Source: Actinomucor elegans (taxonomy: Eukaryota; Mucoromycota; Mucoromycetes; Mucorales; Mucoraceae). From it: a DNA stretch of 64,000 nt. How positions within the stretch are numbered: the first letter of the stretch is position 1; every line of letters starts with the position of its first letter. Below, one piece after another: positions 36,201 through 46,501 of this stretch. Under the pieces are notes generated by a model. The model had not been told where the DNA came from. It made no database searches and worked only from the letters and a program-made list of their open reading frames with translations. Position numbers and translations under genes: made by a program. Where the stretch lies: positions 248,001-312,000 of the forward strand of contig JAMSLZ010000014.1 of NCBI GenBank assembly GCA_026027325.1. The letters are read 5' to 3'.

Positions 36201-37491
36201 AAGCAAAAAAAAAATGTACGAACTTTGCTTATCTTTGGAAAAGGAACTTGCTGATGAAACAAGTCAACGCACTCAATCCCAAATTCAATCTGAACTCAAT
36301 CAAGTCTTGGCATTTACTCAACAGTTATTTGATAAGCAGCACACATTGGATAAAGAACGTAGTCAGTTACTGAGTGAATATAATGAAAAAGAAAAATTAC
36401 TGGAAGAAACACGCGAATCGCTCGAAAAAATAAGACCTCCTGTCTTACTCCAAGGTCTCTTGGAACGTTTGGATACAAGTGAAACACCTCGAGTTCGCGT
36501 AGAAAAGGATTGGAAAGAGGACTCTAATCTAGTGACAGAAATTGTGGATCACGATCAATGTCAGTCGGATGATACAGATGAAAGCTGTGCTTCTTCTACC
36601 ACCTCCTCACACAACAATGGCAATGAACATCAGTCATTGAACGTATTGCAAGTCAAACAGCTCAGCACACAATGTGCATCCAAGTTATCAACCTTATGTT
36701 ATATTGCTCGTCTAGACGCTAGCTTGTATTGCTTAAAGGTCTTGGCCAGCCATTTGATTAGCAAGTCGCGTCAGCAGCTATTGGAAGTACAGGCTTCGTT
36801 AGGACAAGCCAGTAATGATTTGGATGAAACAAGAAACCAGATGACCCAACTGTATGATGATGCAGCTGAAGTAGCACGTCAAGTATTCGCGTTAAAAACA
36901 GAGTTAGAGACCATTGTTCGTCATCGTAAAGAAGAAGTAGTGAAAGTATGGGAAGTAGTAGATGAAGTGTCAGAAGGGGTAGACGCCAAGTCTCTACAAT
37001 GTCAACAGCAGTTACAGCAGCTTCAACAATCATCCCAATTGCAAAAACAATCACCACAGCAGCAATATCCATTACCATCCTTGCCAGACAATACTGCGGT
37101 ACGAGAAGCAGGGCATGTAGAGGAACAAGATCGTCACCAATGGATAGTTCGTGAATTGGAACAGTTACAGCATGTACACCAAGATCTTGAAGATGCTATT
37201 GAAGAACTAAAACAAGAGCAAGGTATGATTGGACAAACACTTCGTCAGTTAGCTACCGTCTTTATTGAACCTCAAGTCGATAAACTTGTTGGCCAAGATG
37301 AAATATCCTTGCTCTCCATCAGTGACCGTTTAGCTGAGCTCATGGAACGTGTTAAAGATAGTGAATTGGGTCTAAGACCTACTTCCTTTTGGACTACTGT
37401 TTCTCAATCAACTGAGATCCAGAAAAAGGAGACTGTACAGCAACAACAACAACAACAACAGATCAAGTCAACCACTACAGGTGTTGGGTAA
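33218..37491 (+). CDS. Large ankyrin-repeat and coiled-coil protein, 1368 aa
   Basis: Four exons: 33218-33501, 33569-33873, 33925-34088 and 34138-37491, all phase-consistent. Residues 1-250 carry ankyrin repeats, for example KPLNIAVLGGHANMVRLLLS, GITPLCLASYLGKSDIIQLL and GNVPIVKMLLSYHASPDITD. A second ankyrin group lies in the first part of exon 4: TGLTAFHHAMRT, LFQAGADMNAQTYYGRTALH and TGNTPLHFAAEFGGVHEVLE. A Ser-rich linker follows, then about 700 residues rich in Glu, Gln and Leu heptads (EQLEKTIAQLRFDLREAHEM-type), which predict long coiled coils. A Gln run (QQQQQQQQQ) lies near the C-terminus. It looks like a cytoplasmic scaffold. No catalytic domain is seen and no close named orthologue is recognised. 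Confidence 0.8.
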
Positions 37492-37541
37492 ATTTTATAC
37501 TATATAACAAAATCCAAAATAACCAGAAAAAAAAAATCTAA

Positions 37542-37922
37542 ATGAGCTCCTATTTATTCTATAGTCCTCGTATCATAACTAAGAATATCACAACGACGAC
37601 TAATACTATAAATACTGCAAATAGACTGTCTCGTCTTTCTGCAGCTACAAATCGATTATCTGTTGCCACGTTCACTAGCAATCGCTCCTCATCCTATGCA
37701 CGATCTCGTTCTAGTGTTATTCTGGATAATACAAATAGCACAACAAAGCGATTGTCTGCTGCATTTAGTATTCGAACAGACAAAAAGCGCATGTCCGTCA
37801 TTTCCGCGACCAGTCTTTCTTCTTTATCTTCTTATCAGCAAGAAAGAATCATATCAAAAGCAACCCACTTGAGTAGTGCCTTATCAAAAGTGCAGACAAA
37901 CAAGCAACCCGTCAGAAAATAA
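37542..37922 (+). CDS. Possible small Ser/Thr/Arg-rich protein, 126 aa
   Basis: An intact ATG-started frame only 50 bp after the stop of the ankyrin gene on the same strand. The protein is almost entirely Ser, Thr, Arg, Asn and Ala with recurring RLS motifs (ANRLSRLSAATNRLS, TTKRLSAAF, KKRMSVIS), i.e. repeated basophilic-kinase-like sites. An in-frame TAA directly before the ATG means it is not simply read through from the upstream gene, and no splice joining the two in phase was found. It could be a real short gene with a promoter inside its neighbour, or a former 3' exon of that gene. No family is recognised. Confidence 0.4.
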   Translation: MSSYLFYSPRIITKNITTTTNTINTANRLSRLSAATNRLSVATFTSNRSSSYARSRSSVILDNTNSTTKRLSAAFSIRTDKKRMSVISATSLSSLSSYQQERIISKATHLSSALSKVQTNKQPVRK

Positions 37923-38104
37923 GTGCTGTTCAACTAATCCTTCTTCCTTCCATTTGTAATATCATTAAAAATAATAAAGAATGTTATTTATTTCAGAAAT
38001 CATAATGATGGTATATATCATCCTTTACTGCTGCTGCTATTGCTAGGGAAATGTGCATAACGAATAGGAGAAGCAAAAAAAAAAAAAAATTTTTTTTATG
38101 GTAT

Positions 38105-39799
38105 TTACAAACTTCTTTGAATCTTTACCACCTTGACTTGAGTGTATTCTTGTAAAGCATACTTGCCAAGTTCTTTACCAAAGCCAGATTGTTTGTAACC
38201 ACCAAATGGAGTGGATTGATCAAAGACATCAAAGCAGTTGACCCAAACAGTACCAGCCTGAAGTTCATTGGTGACTGTAATAGCTGTATCCAAATTACTG
38301 GTAAATACACCGCCAGCCAAACCATAATCAGAGTCATTGGCTATCTCAATCGCCTCTTCTACCGTCTTGAAAGTAGCAATAGCAACTACGGGACCAAAGA
38401 TTTCCTCTTGCATGATACGCATATTGTTTTTACAGTTTGTAAAGATGGTAGGTTCAATATAATAACCTTTGGTTCCCCAACGTTTACCACCAAGAGCCAA
38501 TGTAGCACCTTCCTCTTGCCCAATCTTGATATAGTTCATGATCTTGTCAAATTGAGCCTTGCTAATTTGAGGGCCTTGGAAAGTATCTTCTTTAAAAGGG
38601 TCTCCAACCACGATTTTTTTGGTCTCGGCAATAAAAAGCTTCATAAATTCATCAAAGACGTCTTCGTGGACGAGGATACGAGAACCGGCATTGCAACTTT
38701 GGCCATGGTTGTTGAAGATACCACCAAAGGATTGAACGGCAGCATTCTTTAAATCGGCGTCAGCGCATACGATTTGTGCAGATTTGCCTCCCAATTCGAG
38801 TTGAAGTTTCTTGAGATTACTGGCAGCGCTAGATTCCATAATCTTGCGACCGGTGACAGTAGAGCCTGTGAAAGCCATCTTACTTACATCTTTATGGTTG
38901 GAAAGGAAACTACCTGTGGTATGACCGTAACCTGTAATGACGTTTACAACACCCTATATACCAATCAAACGCGTCAATGAGAAAAAAAAAGAGAATAATA
39001 TACTCGCTTTAAGAAAAAAAGTATGTTACTTACAGGAGGAAAACCAGCTTCTTTTACAAGCTCAGCAAATTTGTACAAAGGCAAAGGCGTGATTTCAGAA
39101 GTCTTCATTACGACTTATCATGCAAGCAAATGTAAGCCGAACCATTTCTTTTGTGTGTATAGACATTTACTTACTTGTGTTTCCAGTAGCTAAAGCAGGA
39201 GCAAACTTCCAAGCAGCCATCATGGTAGGATAATTCCAAGGAATCACACAACCAACGACACCCAAAGCTTCATGACGCGTATAACACAACTTGTCAAAGG
39301 TAGTGTCGATGGTCTTGCCGTGAATCTTGTCGGACCAACCAGCAAAATAACGGAAACAAGCAATAGAATCCGTCACATCGACATCACGAGCAATGGTAAA
39401 AGCCTTACCGTTATCAAGTGCATCCAAGGTAGCAATCTCATCCTTGTCGCGTTCCATCAAATCAGCCAACTTGTTGATAAGACGAGCGCGTTCAGCAGGT
39501 GCTACCTTGCGCCAGGTGGTCTTGAAACAGTCCTTGGCTGCCTTGACAGCCGCATTCACGTCCGATTCGTCAGCAGAATGAACAGAACAAATCACCTCCT
39601 CAGTAGCAGGGTTGATGGTTTCGATTAAAGGACCGTGACCAGGAACAAACTCATTGTTGATAAAGAGGTGTGTGTGGACTAAACCAAATAGAATAAGTAT
39701 GCGTTTATATATATTTATTGTTACTATTGTAGTGTACGACTTACCTTTAACTTGTTGACCATGAGAGGTCTTTACGGTTTGAATATCTCCTTGAGTCAT
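38105..39799 (-). CDS. NAD(P)-dependent aldehyde dehydrogenase, 495 aa
   Basis: Oxidises aldehydes to acids. Fungal cytosolic/mitochondrial ALDH of the ALD2-6 type. Four exons on the minus strand: 39799-39745, 39678-39175, 39113-39034 and 38953-38105. Landmarks are FINNEFVPGHG, INPATEEVICSV, GVVGCVIPWNYPTMMAAWK (Rossmann and substrate tunnel), MAFTGSTVTGRKIM, the catalytic base Glu266 in LELGGKS, the nucleophile Cys300 in NNHGQSCNAGSR, and EEIFGPVVAI. The last exon ends with QEYTQVKVVKIQRSL. No mitochondrial targeting peptide is evident, so a cytosolic location is likely. All catalytic residues are intact. The physiological aldehyde is unknown. A short palindrome lies 187 bp upstream. Confidence 0.94.
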
Positions 39800-39985
39800 C
39801 TTTTGTTTTGTTTTGTTTCTGTAAGCGAAAGAAATAGAAATATATTAATGCGATATATGAGTATTTCTTTTAAAGTATGTCGCAATCGTTGACGAAATAT
39901 TCAGGTTCCGGAGATATCGTGTGTGACCCCCCCCTCCCTCTCTCTCGGTGCATGCTTTAAGCATCTTATTCCCGTCTTCCCGGAA

Positions 39986-40003
39986 GATGTTTGTGCAAAC
40001 ATC
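39986..40003. promoter_or_regulatory. Perfect 8-bp-arm palindrome upstream of ALDH
   Basis: GATGTTTG-TG-CAAACATC, 187-204 bp before the ALDH start codon, next to CTTCCCGGAAG, itself a partial inverted repeat. Such symmetric sites commonly bind dimeric regulators. No factor can be named. Confidence 0.4.
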
Positions 40004-40273
40004 ATCTGTAGTCGCGTCGGTTGATTGATCAAAATATATAGACTTGTGTATCGGTTGAATACATCATGAGCGAATAAATGGTATTATAAAAAAAGTTGTC
40101 GGGTACCATTTAGGTGGGAAACCAAAGCAAGTTACTAATGTAAAGTCACGTCCTATACCTAAAACAGAGAGATTCTGGAAAACTATTATAGTTTGTATCA
40201 TGCGATTCTGGTTTTTAAAAAAAAAACGCCTACATACATGTGGGGTATCATGTCGCATTTAAAACGCTTTATC

Positions 40274-40300
40274 TTTTTTTTTTTTTTTTTTTTTTTTTTT
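40274..40300. repeat. Poly-T tract of 27
   Basis: A continuous T run in intergenic DNA. No element body is recognised next to it. Confidence 0.85.
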
Positions 40301-41273
40301 GCATGAAAGACCTAAAGTTGAAAATATGTATCTTACAAACATGGACGTGTGAAATTTGCAAATACGTAGTACATTTGTAATTTGATATAATATGTAAGGA
40401 AAGTAGATGATACACCACCACCAGACTCACAAGTGGAGGCAATTACTTTGCTCTCATCTTAGTAGTACTATATTTCAGCTTAGTTGACATGTATTCTGGT
40501 CTCTAAACACATTTGGCTAATGGAAGAAATAGATCTAATTATGAAAGATAAGGTCAATTACTAAAATTCAATAGTTTTCAATCGAGTAATAGCCTTAATA
40601 GATGTAATGCTTTATTTTGGATACGTGTCAGTCTTCAGATGCCATATTGAACTTCCATCAGTCAAAAAAAAAAAAAAAAGAATGCCGAGAGGTTCAAAAA
40701 GAACTGACTTTCGTGTTTTTCAAATCAGCTTGTGCAGCCTGAAGGCCAGATTTTGAGGCTTGGATTTTTAATTTACAAAATTAAGCCACGTCTACGGTTA
40801 TGCATAATATACACAGTGATTCTTAGAAGATTTGCTTGCTGAAATACTATTCGTAAAGCTACTGACACCCAACAACCATAGTAGTAGCAGAGGACTTTTG
40901 TATCGTTTTTTGATAGTAAAGACATTACAGAGGTATGGTTCTAATACGGTTTTGTTTCTGATAGTATATCTATGTTTTTTTATGATATTTAAACCAAGAG
41001 GGAGCAAGCTATTAATCCATGTAAGAAAGACCACTACACTAGGTCTAGGTTTAGATTTGATAACCCAGATATCAGCTCCAAAAACAGTACATGTCTGCCA
41101 GAGTACGGTTGCTTAGTCTCAGACGCATCATACAACTCACCATTTCGGCTGTAACTTGCTAAGCGCGCCATTTTCCGTTTTTGAAAGAAAAAAAAATTCT
41201 TTATTAAGAGTGAATAGTAATAATACAATATGCAAATAGTAAGTAATGATACAGTGATGAGATGTTGGCTTTT

Positions 41274-42374
41274 CTACTCGTATTCCTTGAGTTCAGCATC
41301 TTCCTTTAATTGATCTTCAATAATTTTTTCCTCAGCACGTCTTTCCAGCTCCTTGCTCATCCAAAGCTTGACATCAAGCTTATAAGTTGATTTTGTCTTG
41401 AAGTAACCGAGTTTCTTCTTGGATACAAATGTATATCCGTGCCTTTTGACCAAAATATCGGCCAATTTGGTTTGTAATTCATCCACGTCAGCATAGAGAT
41501 ATTCGATTTGATGAGCATGAGCCCAAAAAGCCACTCTTTTTAATAACACGGTGGATAATCCATGGTTTTGACATTCCATTTTGACAGCCAGACGTCGTAC
41601 ACTAGCCTCAGTAGGCTTATGAGCCTCAAACAAAATTGGATTTTCTTTTGCCTTTTTAGCATCCAACTCAGCTTGATTCAAGCCCCTGAGCTTGTAATAA
41701 ACATCCCTTGCCACATCCAATACACCTACAAGTGTAAGGCGAACAAAATCATCAATGTGTGCCAACACAATCGCTGTCTTTTTCCATTCGGCTTGATGAA
41801 CTTCAGGTGAATCAACAGCACGGGGACGTTCTGAGGCACGAATATAACGTTCGTACTTGGAGGTTACATCAATGACTGGCGTTGTGTTCTGATCCATACC
41901 AATACAACCCACGATTTCGTCGTTCAAGGTCAATACCCAAAAGTTACCTTTGCGAAGTTGGTCGGAAGTGCCCCGATAATAGGTACTAGGTTCTTTTAAA
42001 TCGTTTGCAAGGCCCTCCATAACACGTTGTGTGATATCAAACTTGTCAGCGTACCAGAGTAAGCCGATGAGCCCACCACCTACCACCACAAGTGTAACCA
42101 AGACACGAACAGCCACCATTACAGCAGTGGATAAACCCAGTTTGCTAATATATGGAGGAATGGCCAAGATCGCGTAAGCGTAAACAGCGATCCAGATGGC
42201 AAGAATGAAGGGCGATTCAAGTCGAAGACGAACTGCTCGAGGTACCAGGTTGTAATAGGTAGAATAAAAGAGATAGTGTACATATTTTCTATCGGTTTCG
42301 TCAAAATAAGGACGAAGTCCTATGTTGGCTTTAGCCTTGGGTTCTTTTGAAGCAGATTCTTTTGTTGAAGACAT
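41274..42374 (-). CDS. Membrane-anchored GNAT-family acetyltransferase-like protein, 366 aa
   Basis: A single exon. Residues about 1-60 are cytosolic. Two hydrophobic segments follow (LAIWIAVYAYAILAIPPYI and VAVRVLVTLVVVGGGLIGLL), then a GNAT fold: NFWVLTLNDEIVGCIGMD (strands 2-4) and SVRRLAVKMECQNHGLSTVL (the acetyl-CoA-binding motif A, R/Q-x-x-G-x-G/A-like as CQNHGLS). AHQIEYLYADV and HGYTFVSKKKLGYF follow. About 85 residues, including a predicted helical stretch, are inserted between the two halves of the acetyltransferase fold. The topology resembles NAT8-like ER enzymes. The C-terminus is highly charged. The substrate is unknown, and the CoA-binding pyrophosphate loop is somewhat unusual. 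Confidence 0.8.
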   Translation of the reverse strand: MSSTKESASKEPKAKANIGLRPYFDETDRKYVHYLFYSTYYNLVPRAVRLRLESPFILAIWIAVYAYAILAIPPYISKLGLSTAVMVAVRVLVTLVVVGGGLIGLLWYADKFDITQRVMEGLANDLKEPSTYYRGTSDQLRKGNFWVLTLNDEIVGCIGMDQNTTPVIDVTSKYERYIRASERPRAVDSPEVHQAEWKKTAIVLAHIDDFVRLTLVGVLDVARDVYYKLRGLNQAELDAKKAKENPILFEAHKPTEASVRRLAVKMECQNHGLSTVLLKRVAFWAHAHQIEYLYADVDELQTKLADILVKRHGYTFVSKKKLGYFKTKSTYKLDVKLWMSKELERRAEEKIIEDQLKEDAELKEYE

Positions 42375-45300
42375 GGCTTAGAAGATGAAAAAACAAAAAA
42401 CAAAAAGAAAAAGCAATTTTAATTTACAAGATAGCCTAATAAAGGCTTTTCCCAGTTGATTATTCCACGTGTGGGCTTGGCTGGATAGTCCGTGGCCAGT
42501 TTGATTGGATGGTATGAATTCCCCGTTTATGGTACGTTTCGATCAGTTGAAATATCTCAAAAAGCGAGATATTACCTGCATTAAAAGAAATGTGCAACGT
42601 TAGCCTTACCATGATAATATCTTTTGAATGATGCAAGTTTTTACAGATAATTAACAGCATGTTTGTTGCATAGTGCAGACCTTAGGTAATCAGCTTTTTT
42701 TTTCAGGGCTTACTATTACTTTAGAGCGGCACTATTTAACCATAATAGGTTACTCAGGAGTAATATTTTGCATTTCTCTATATATTTTCCGGGAATCAAA
42801 GATTCCATGACAATTCTCTATTGATTCAGGCACGATTCTAAAATAATATACGTATACAGCGCGGTGGAAACACTTAAGCATCCGACATCCAATGAAAAGA
42901 CACATCTATGGACCAGCAGCATTCTGTTAGACCTACAACCTGAATATCGTTGTACAAGAAAAAAGAATGCAAATATCAGAAACTGAGTGGTTAATGTGAA
43001 TGATGCATAACTGAGTTCTCATTTGGAGAGAAAATGTTTTTATATAGATGAATAGAAAAAATCAGCAGCAGAGGGGAAAAACCGTTGTACTTTCGGAGCT
43101 ACCTGGTACTTGGTTACCTTGGTTTGTCTACATAAAAGTCTATTTGTTAAAAGCCGCGTGTTCCATTCTATCTATTTTCCGAAAAATAAAGCTTTATATC
43201 AGATGGTTGTCGATCTATATACAATTGTTTGCTTTCAGCATTCGATCGGGGTTATAATGTACCTCTATATTTCAATGCTGCGTACCAATGACATAGGTTC
43301 CCTGTCCATCTGTTATCACTATTACTATTTTAAAATAGACATTTAAAATGTCACAGACTCAAACATGGGGCTAGCTCATACGTATTACAAAGAAAAGATG
43401 AAGGCATTGTAAAGATTGGAAATTATGTAAGAATACATATACAATATTGATAATGAACTAGGTTGCGCAAATGATACTGACAAAGGCTTATCATCAAGCT
43501 AGTGCCTTACAGCTGTTAATGTATTACTAGTAATAAGAACAGTCATTAACTTCCAATTGCAACATGCTATTGATTTAAAGCTTTTGTATGACGATATGTT
43601 AAAGATTATGGACACAATGTAGTCAATATAGTGGTCCCAATGCTAAATAGACATTTGGTCAATGCGTATTGAACCAATCAGTACAAAGCTATTCTTAGTC
43701 AATGTGAGACATATATCAGTGCACAGCATGAAATATACAGGGCATAGTCTTATTCTAGATCACTTCTATAATTGGTAACAAATCAAGGTTGTTGCTTTAA
43801 CTGCAGTCTTCCATAACTGTATTTATATAAAGAGGCTTTCATGGCCGGTCTGGAACATGCTATTACAAGTTCGGACTATATTATACTTTCTGATAATAAG
43901 CGTCTGAGCGTATATTAAAAAGAAAAAAAAAAAGACTCAGCCAGTAGATTAAGTTCTATTCAATTGACGGTCGTAATTGAAATCTAGCTACTAGTATAAA
44001 TCTGAAAAGGGCGTATTGGTATTGGACTCTAGCCCAATGCATAGCCTTTTACTTGATATAGCAAAGGAGACTAAATAAGTAATCTGAGAAGCCTTTCATG
44101 GATTAAGTTGCATATCTGTATGGCAGCGTCTCGCTTCACTCTAACTCTGACGCCTAATATGAAAAATGTAGTCTGGGTCCTACTTAAAATCAAGATAATC
44201 AAGGTAAAAATAATAAATATAGTACATGTAGATACTATGAACTATTCAAGAAATATGACAGCTTAGATTATGGAGGACCAAAAACCAGAAATAAGGTGTT
44301 ATACACAAGGAACACGGCGTTAGGAGTTTAAGTTAATGATGTTTCTTTTAGGTTGTTGTGTACACATTGCACATTTAATATCGTTACTTGGTTGCATTAT
44401 AAGCAATTCGTAAATAACCTAGCAAATTACTCGCTTATTCATGTAACTCCCAAAGCCACCGCTCTAATTGCTATTGGTGAATAAGGTCTTATCCTACAAA
44501 ACTATGAAAATGGCGTATCGTTTCACGACAGAAAAAGAAAAGATCTTGTTCTTGATAACAGGGCTTGATTTCTTTAAAACTAAAGCTTTCCAAAACTTCA
44601 TTTTCTGCGTAGTTTCATCAGATTGCTGCTTACAGATAGAGATGTATTGAAATCTTATTTACAAGAGCCAAATAGAAGTTGTTCATTAGTCCACGTGTGT
44701 ATTGTATTATCGGTATTCAATTAGTTATTTTTGTGTATTTCATAATTTGTGAATCAGTGCACAAAGAAACAAAACTTCATTATCTTGTTATGATTTCCAA
44801 CTCTACGCTACATGTTTCTATTACTTTTTTTTTCTTTGTATATTAGGTTGCAAATTATATTCAGTCATATAAAATAACCGTAATTAGACAAATGTAGATT
44901 TCTTTTCTTCCATTTTTGTGTATTTTACCTGAGTAACCTCCATTGTTTAAACATCCGAAGAGACAGAAAACCCTTCTTGATTGTCAAATGCTATCGAGAA
45001 ATGTATATAATCAAAAGACCAATTGCGATAGAATGCGATACTATGTAGGATTAACTATACTTTCCGTCATGAAAGATATTCCCGAGTGTTCGGATAGCTA
45101 AAATGTGCAGTTTCGCCCGCGATAGCCGTCTGATTAGGTATACAAGTACAAAGATCAAACTATAGTAATAACAGCGCTTGTACTTAACCTCCCCCCAAAC
45201 TATCAGGGCACAAGTTACACAATGCACAAGCAATAAACGTTAAACCTTTTATCCAATTATACTAGAGTACATACAACATGTGCATGAATGAAACGATATG

Positions 45301-45601
45301 AATGGTGGATCTATGTATTGGTTGAACGTCCGAATCATTTTACAAGTAGAAAAAAAGTGCGCTATTGACAGAATAACAGTAAAATCACCATTGGGGATAT
45401 ATAGAATATATCTAAGGTGATTTAATATGTTTCAAAAAAATTAAAACTGAAAGTCTCTGATTTTGACGTTTTAAGATAGGCACGAGGGGTCACTTGGGTT
45501 TACTTATTCAACTCCAATTGGAGAACCGCACGCGCGCGCTCGCTTGATTTCTTATAAAAAGTCATCAAAGTGATTTAGAGTACTTCTTATCTTTCAAACC
45601 A
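42375..45601. other. Intergenic region, 3.2 kb (largest gap)
   Basis: Divergent space between the GNAT and MYND genes. A CCACGTGTGG E-box sits at 42465-42474, 91 bp before the GNAT start. A hairpin AATATCTC/GAGATATT lies near 42548-42572. The rest is AT-rich DNA with only short frames and no recognisable repeat or RNA gene. A CG-alternating patch (CGCGCGCG) lies near 45529-45538, and the TATA box of the MYND gene at 45553. Confidence 0.5.
45553..45560 (+). promoter_or_regulatory. TATA box of the MYND-finger gene
   Basis: TATAAAAA, 42-49 bp upstream of the ATG at 45602, implying a very short 5' leader. Confidence 0.55.
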
Positions 45602-46501
45602 ATGTTCTCTCCTAAAGTGATTGTATCTCAACATACTGGTGTCAAGTCAGACATCCGACCTACCTCTTACTTTTCCACCGATCATTATCATAAGCAGCTC
45701 AATGATAATCATCAAAGTTCATTTCAAGAAGCCATTAAACTAGCATCACAGGTAAACATGAAGCACGATGCCAATGGATGCTACCAATGCGATCAAGTAG
45801 CTGGTTACTATATGACTGCCTTGGGATACGCTAAAAGATCGGAACCAATTCAGTGCAATAGTGATCTATTTGACCTGGTCTGGCATATGACAAACTTGGT
45901 TCTATCTCATCGGGAAACAAACAAGTATCAGCGTTTAAATTGGTTTGATACAGTCGCACATGCGTTATGGGATTTTGCAAAGAGGCTCAAGGAAGAATCT
46001 TTTGAATGCGATCTGCATGTTCCTACCAACGGTAAAAGAGGCTCTATTGATTCAACTAGTAGTACTGCAAGCAGCTCGAGTGAAAACGAAGATGAAAATT
46101 ATCGCCGGGCAATTCGTATTACTATCTACAACTGTCATGCTCAAGTGTGTGAGCAAGCCAATGAGGAGAAACAGGCAATTGTCTACTATCGCAAGTGCGC
46201 TTCTGTACGACCCACACCTTTTGAAGCTCAACAGCATTTACAACAAACCGCATTGGCTACAATGCAACGCCTTATCGAATCATCTAGACCTACTATCAAA
46301 CAATCATTTACGAGTGATTCTATCTCGACAATCTCTACTTCGTCATCCACTACGCTCTCAAGACCTATGGTGAGCTGCTCGAACTGCGGTATTGAAAAAT
46401 TAGTGATGCCAGTATGTGCCCGTTGCAAGACGCAACCTTACTGTAGCGTACGCTGCATAAAATCTCACAAAACTACTCATAGCGCTACTTGTTCATCTTA
46501 A
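45602..46501 (+). CDS. MYND zinc-finger protein, 299 aa
   Basis: A single-exon protein. The C-terminal 40 residues form a complete MYND finger, CSNCGIEKLVMPVCARCKT then QPYCSVRCIKSHKTTHSATC, with the C-x2-C, C-x2-C, C-x3-C and H-x3-C type ligands, a protein-protein interaction module. The N-terminal part is helical, with the segment AGYYMTALGYAKRSEPI and a stretch EKQAIVYYRKCASVRPTPFE that resembles a tetratricopeptide-like hairpin. Ser-rich linkers separate the parts. No SET domain is present, so it is not a SMYD-type methyltransferase. Function unknown, probably an adaptor. Confidence 0.82.
   Translation: MFSPKVIVSQHTGVKSDIRPTSYFSTDHYHKQLNDNHQSSFQEAIKLASQVNMKHDANGCYQCDQVAGYYMTALGYAKRSEPIQCNSDLFDLVWHMTNLVLSHRETNKYQRLNWFDTVAHALWDFAKRLKEESFECDLHVPTNGKRGSIDSTSSTASSSSENEDENYRRAIRITIYNCHAQVCEQANEEKQAIVYYRKCASVRPTPFEAQQHLQQTALATMQRLIESSRPTIKQSFTSDSISTISTSSSTTLSRPMVSCSNCGIEKLVMPVCARCKTQPYCSVRCIKSHKTTHSATCSS

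Larger units (their letters stand above)
39800..41273. other. Intergenic region, 1.5 kb
   Basis: ALDH promoter and GNAT-gene 3' flank. It contains a CCCCCCCC-type C-run with CT repeats near 39926-39946, the palindrome at 39986-40003, and a 27-T run (40274-40300). A minus-strand ATG frame starting at 41171 (MARLASYSRNGELY...) could splice to a hydrophobic frame ending at 40798, but the only phase-correct acceptor would be a rare GAG, so it is not called. Confidence 0.45.

Noticed and set aside
40798..41171. A minus-strand two-exon membrane protein (MARLASYSRN...)
   Set aside because: The only in-phase join needs a rare GAG acceptor, and the start lies 103 bp after a same-strand gene. The nearer CAG acceptor gives a stop within eight codons.
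43048..44650. Several 60-80 codon frames in the 3.2 kb gap
   Set aside because: Random-looking composition, rich in Phe, Ile, Tyr and Lys as expected of AT-rich non-coding DNA. No motifs and no splice-consistent partners.
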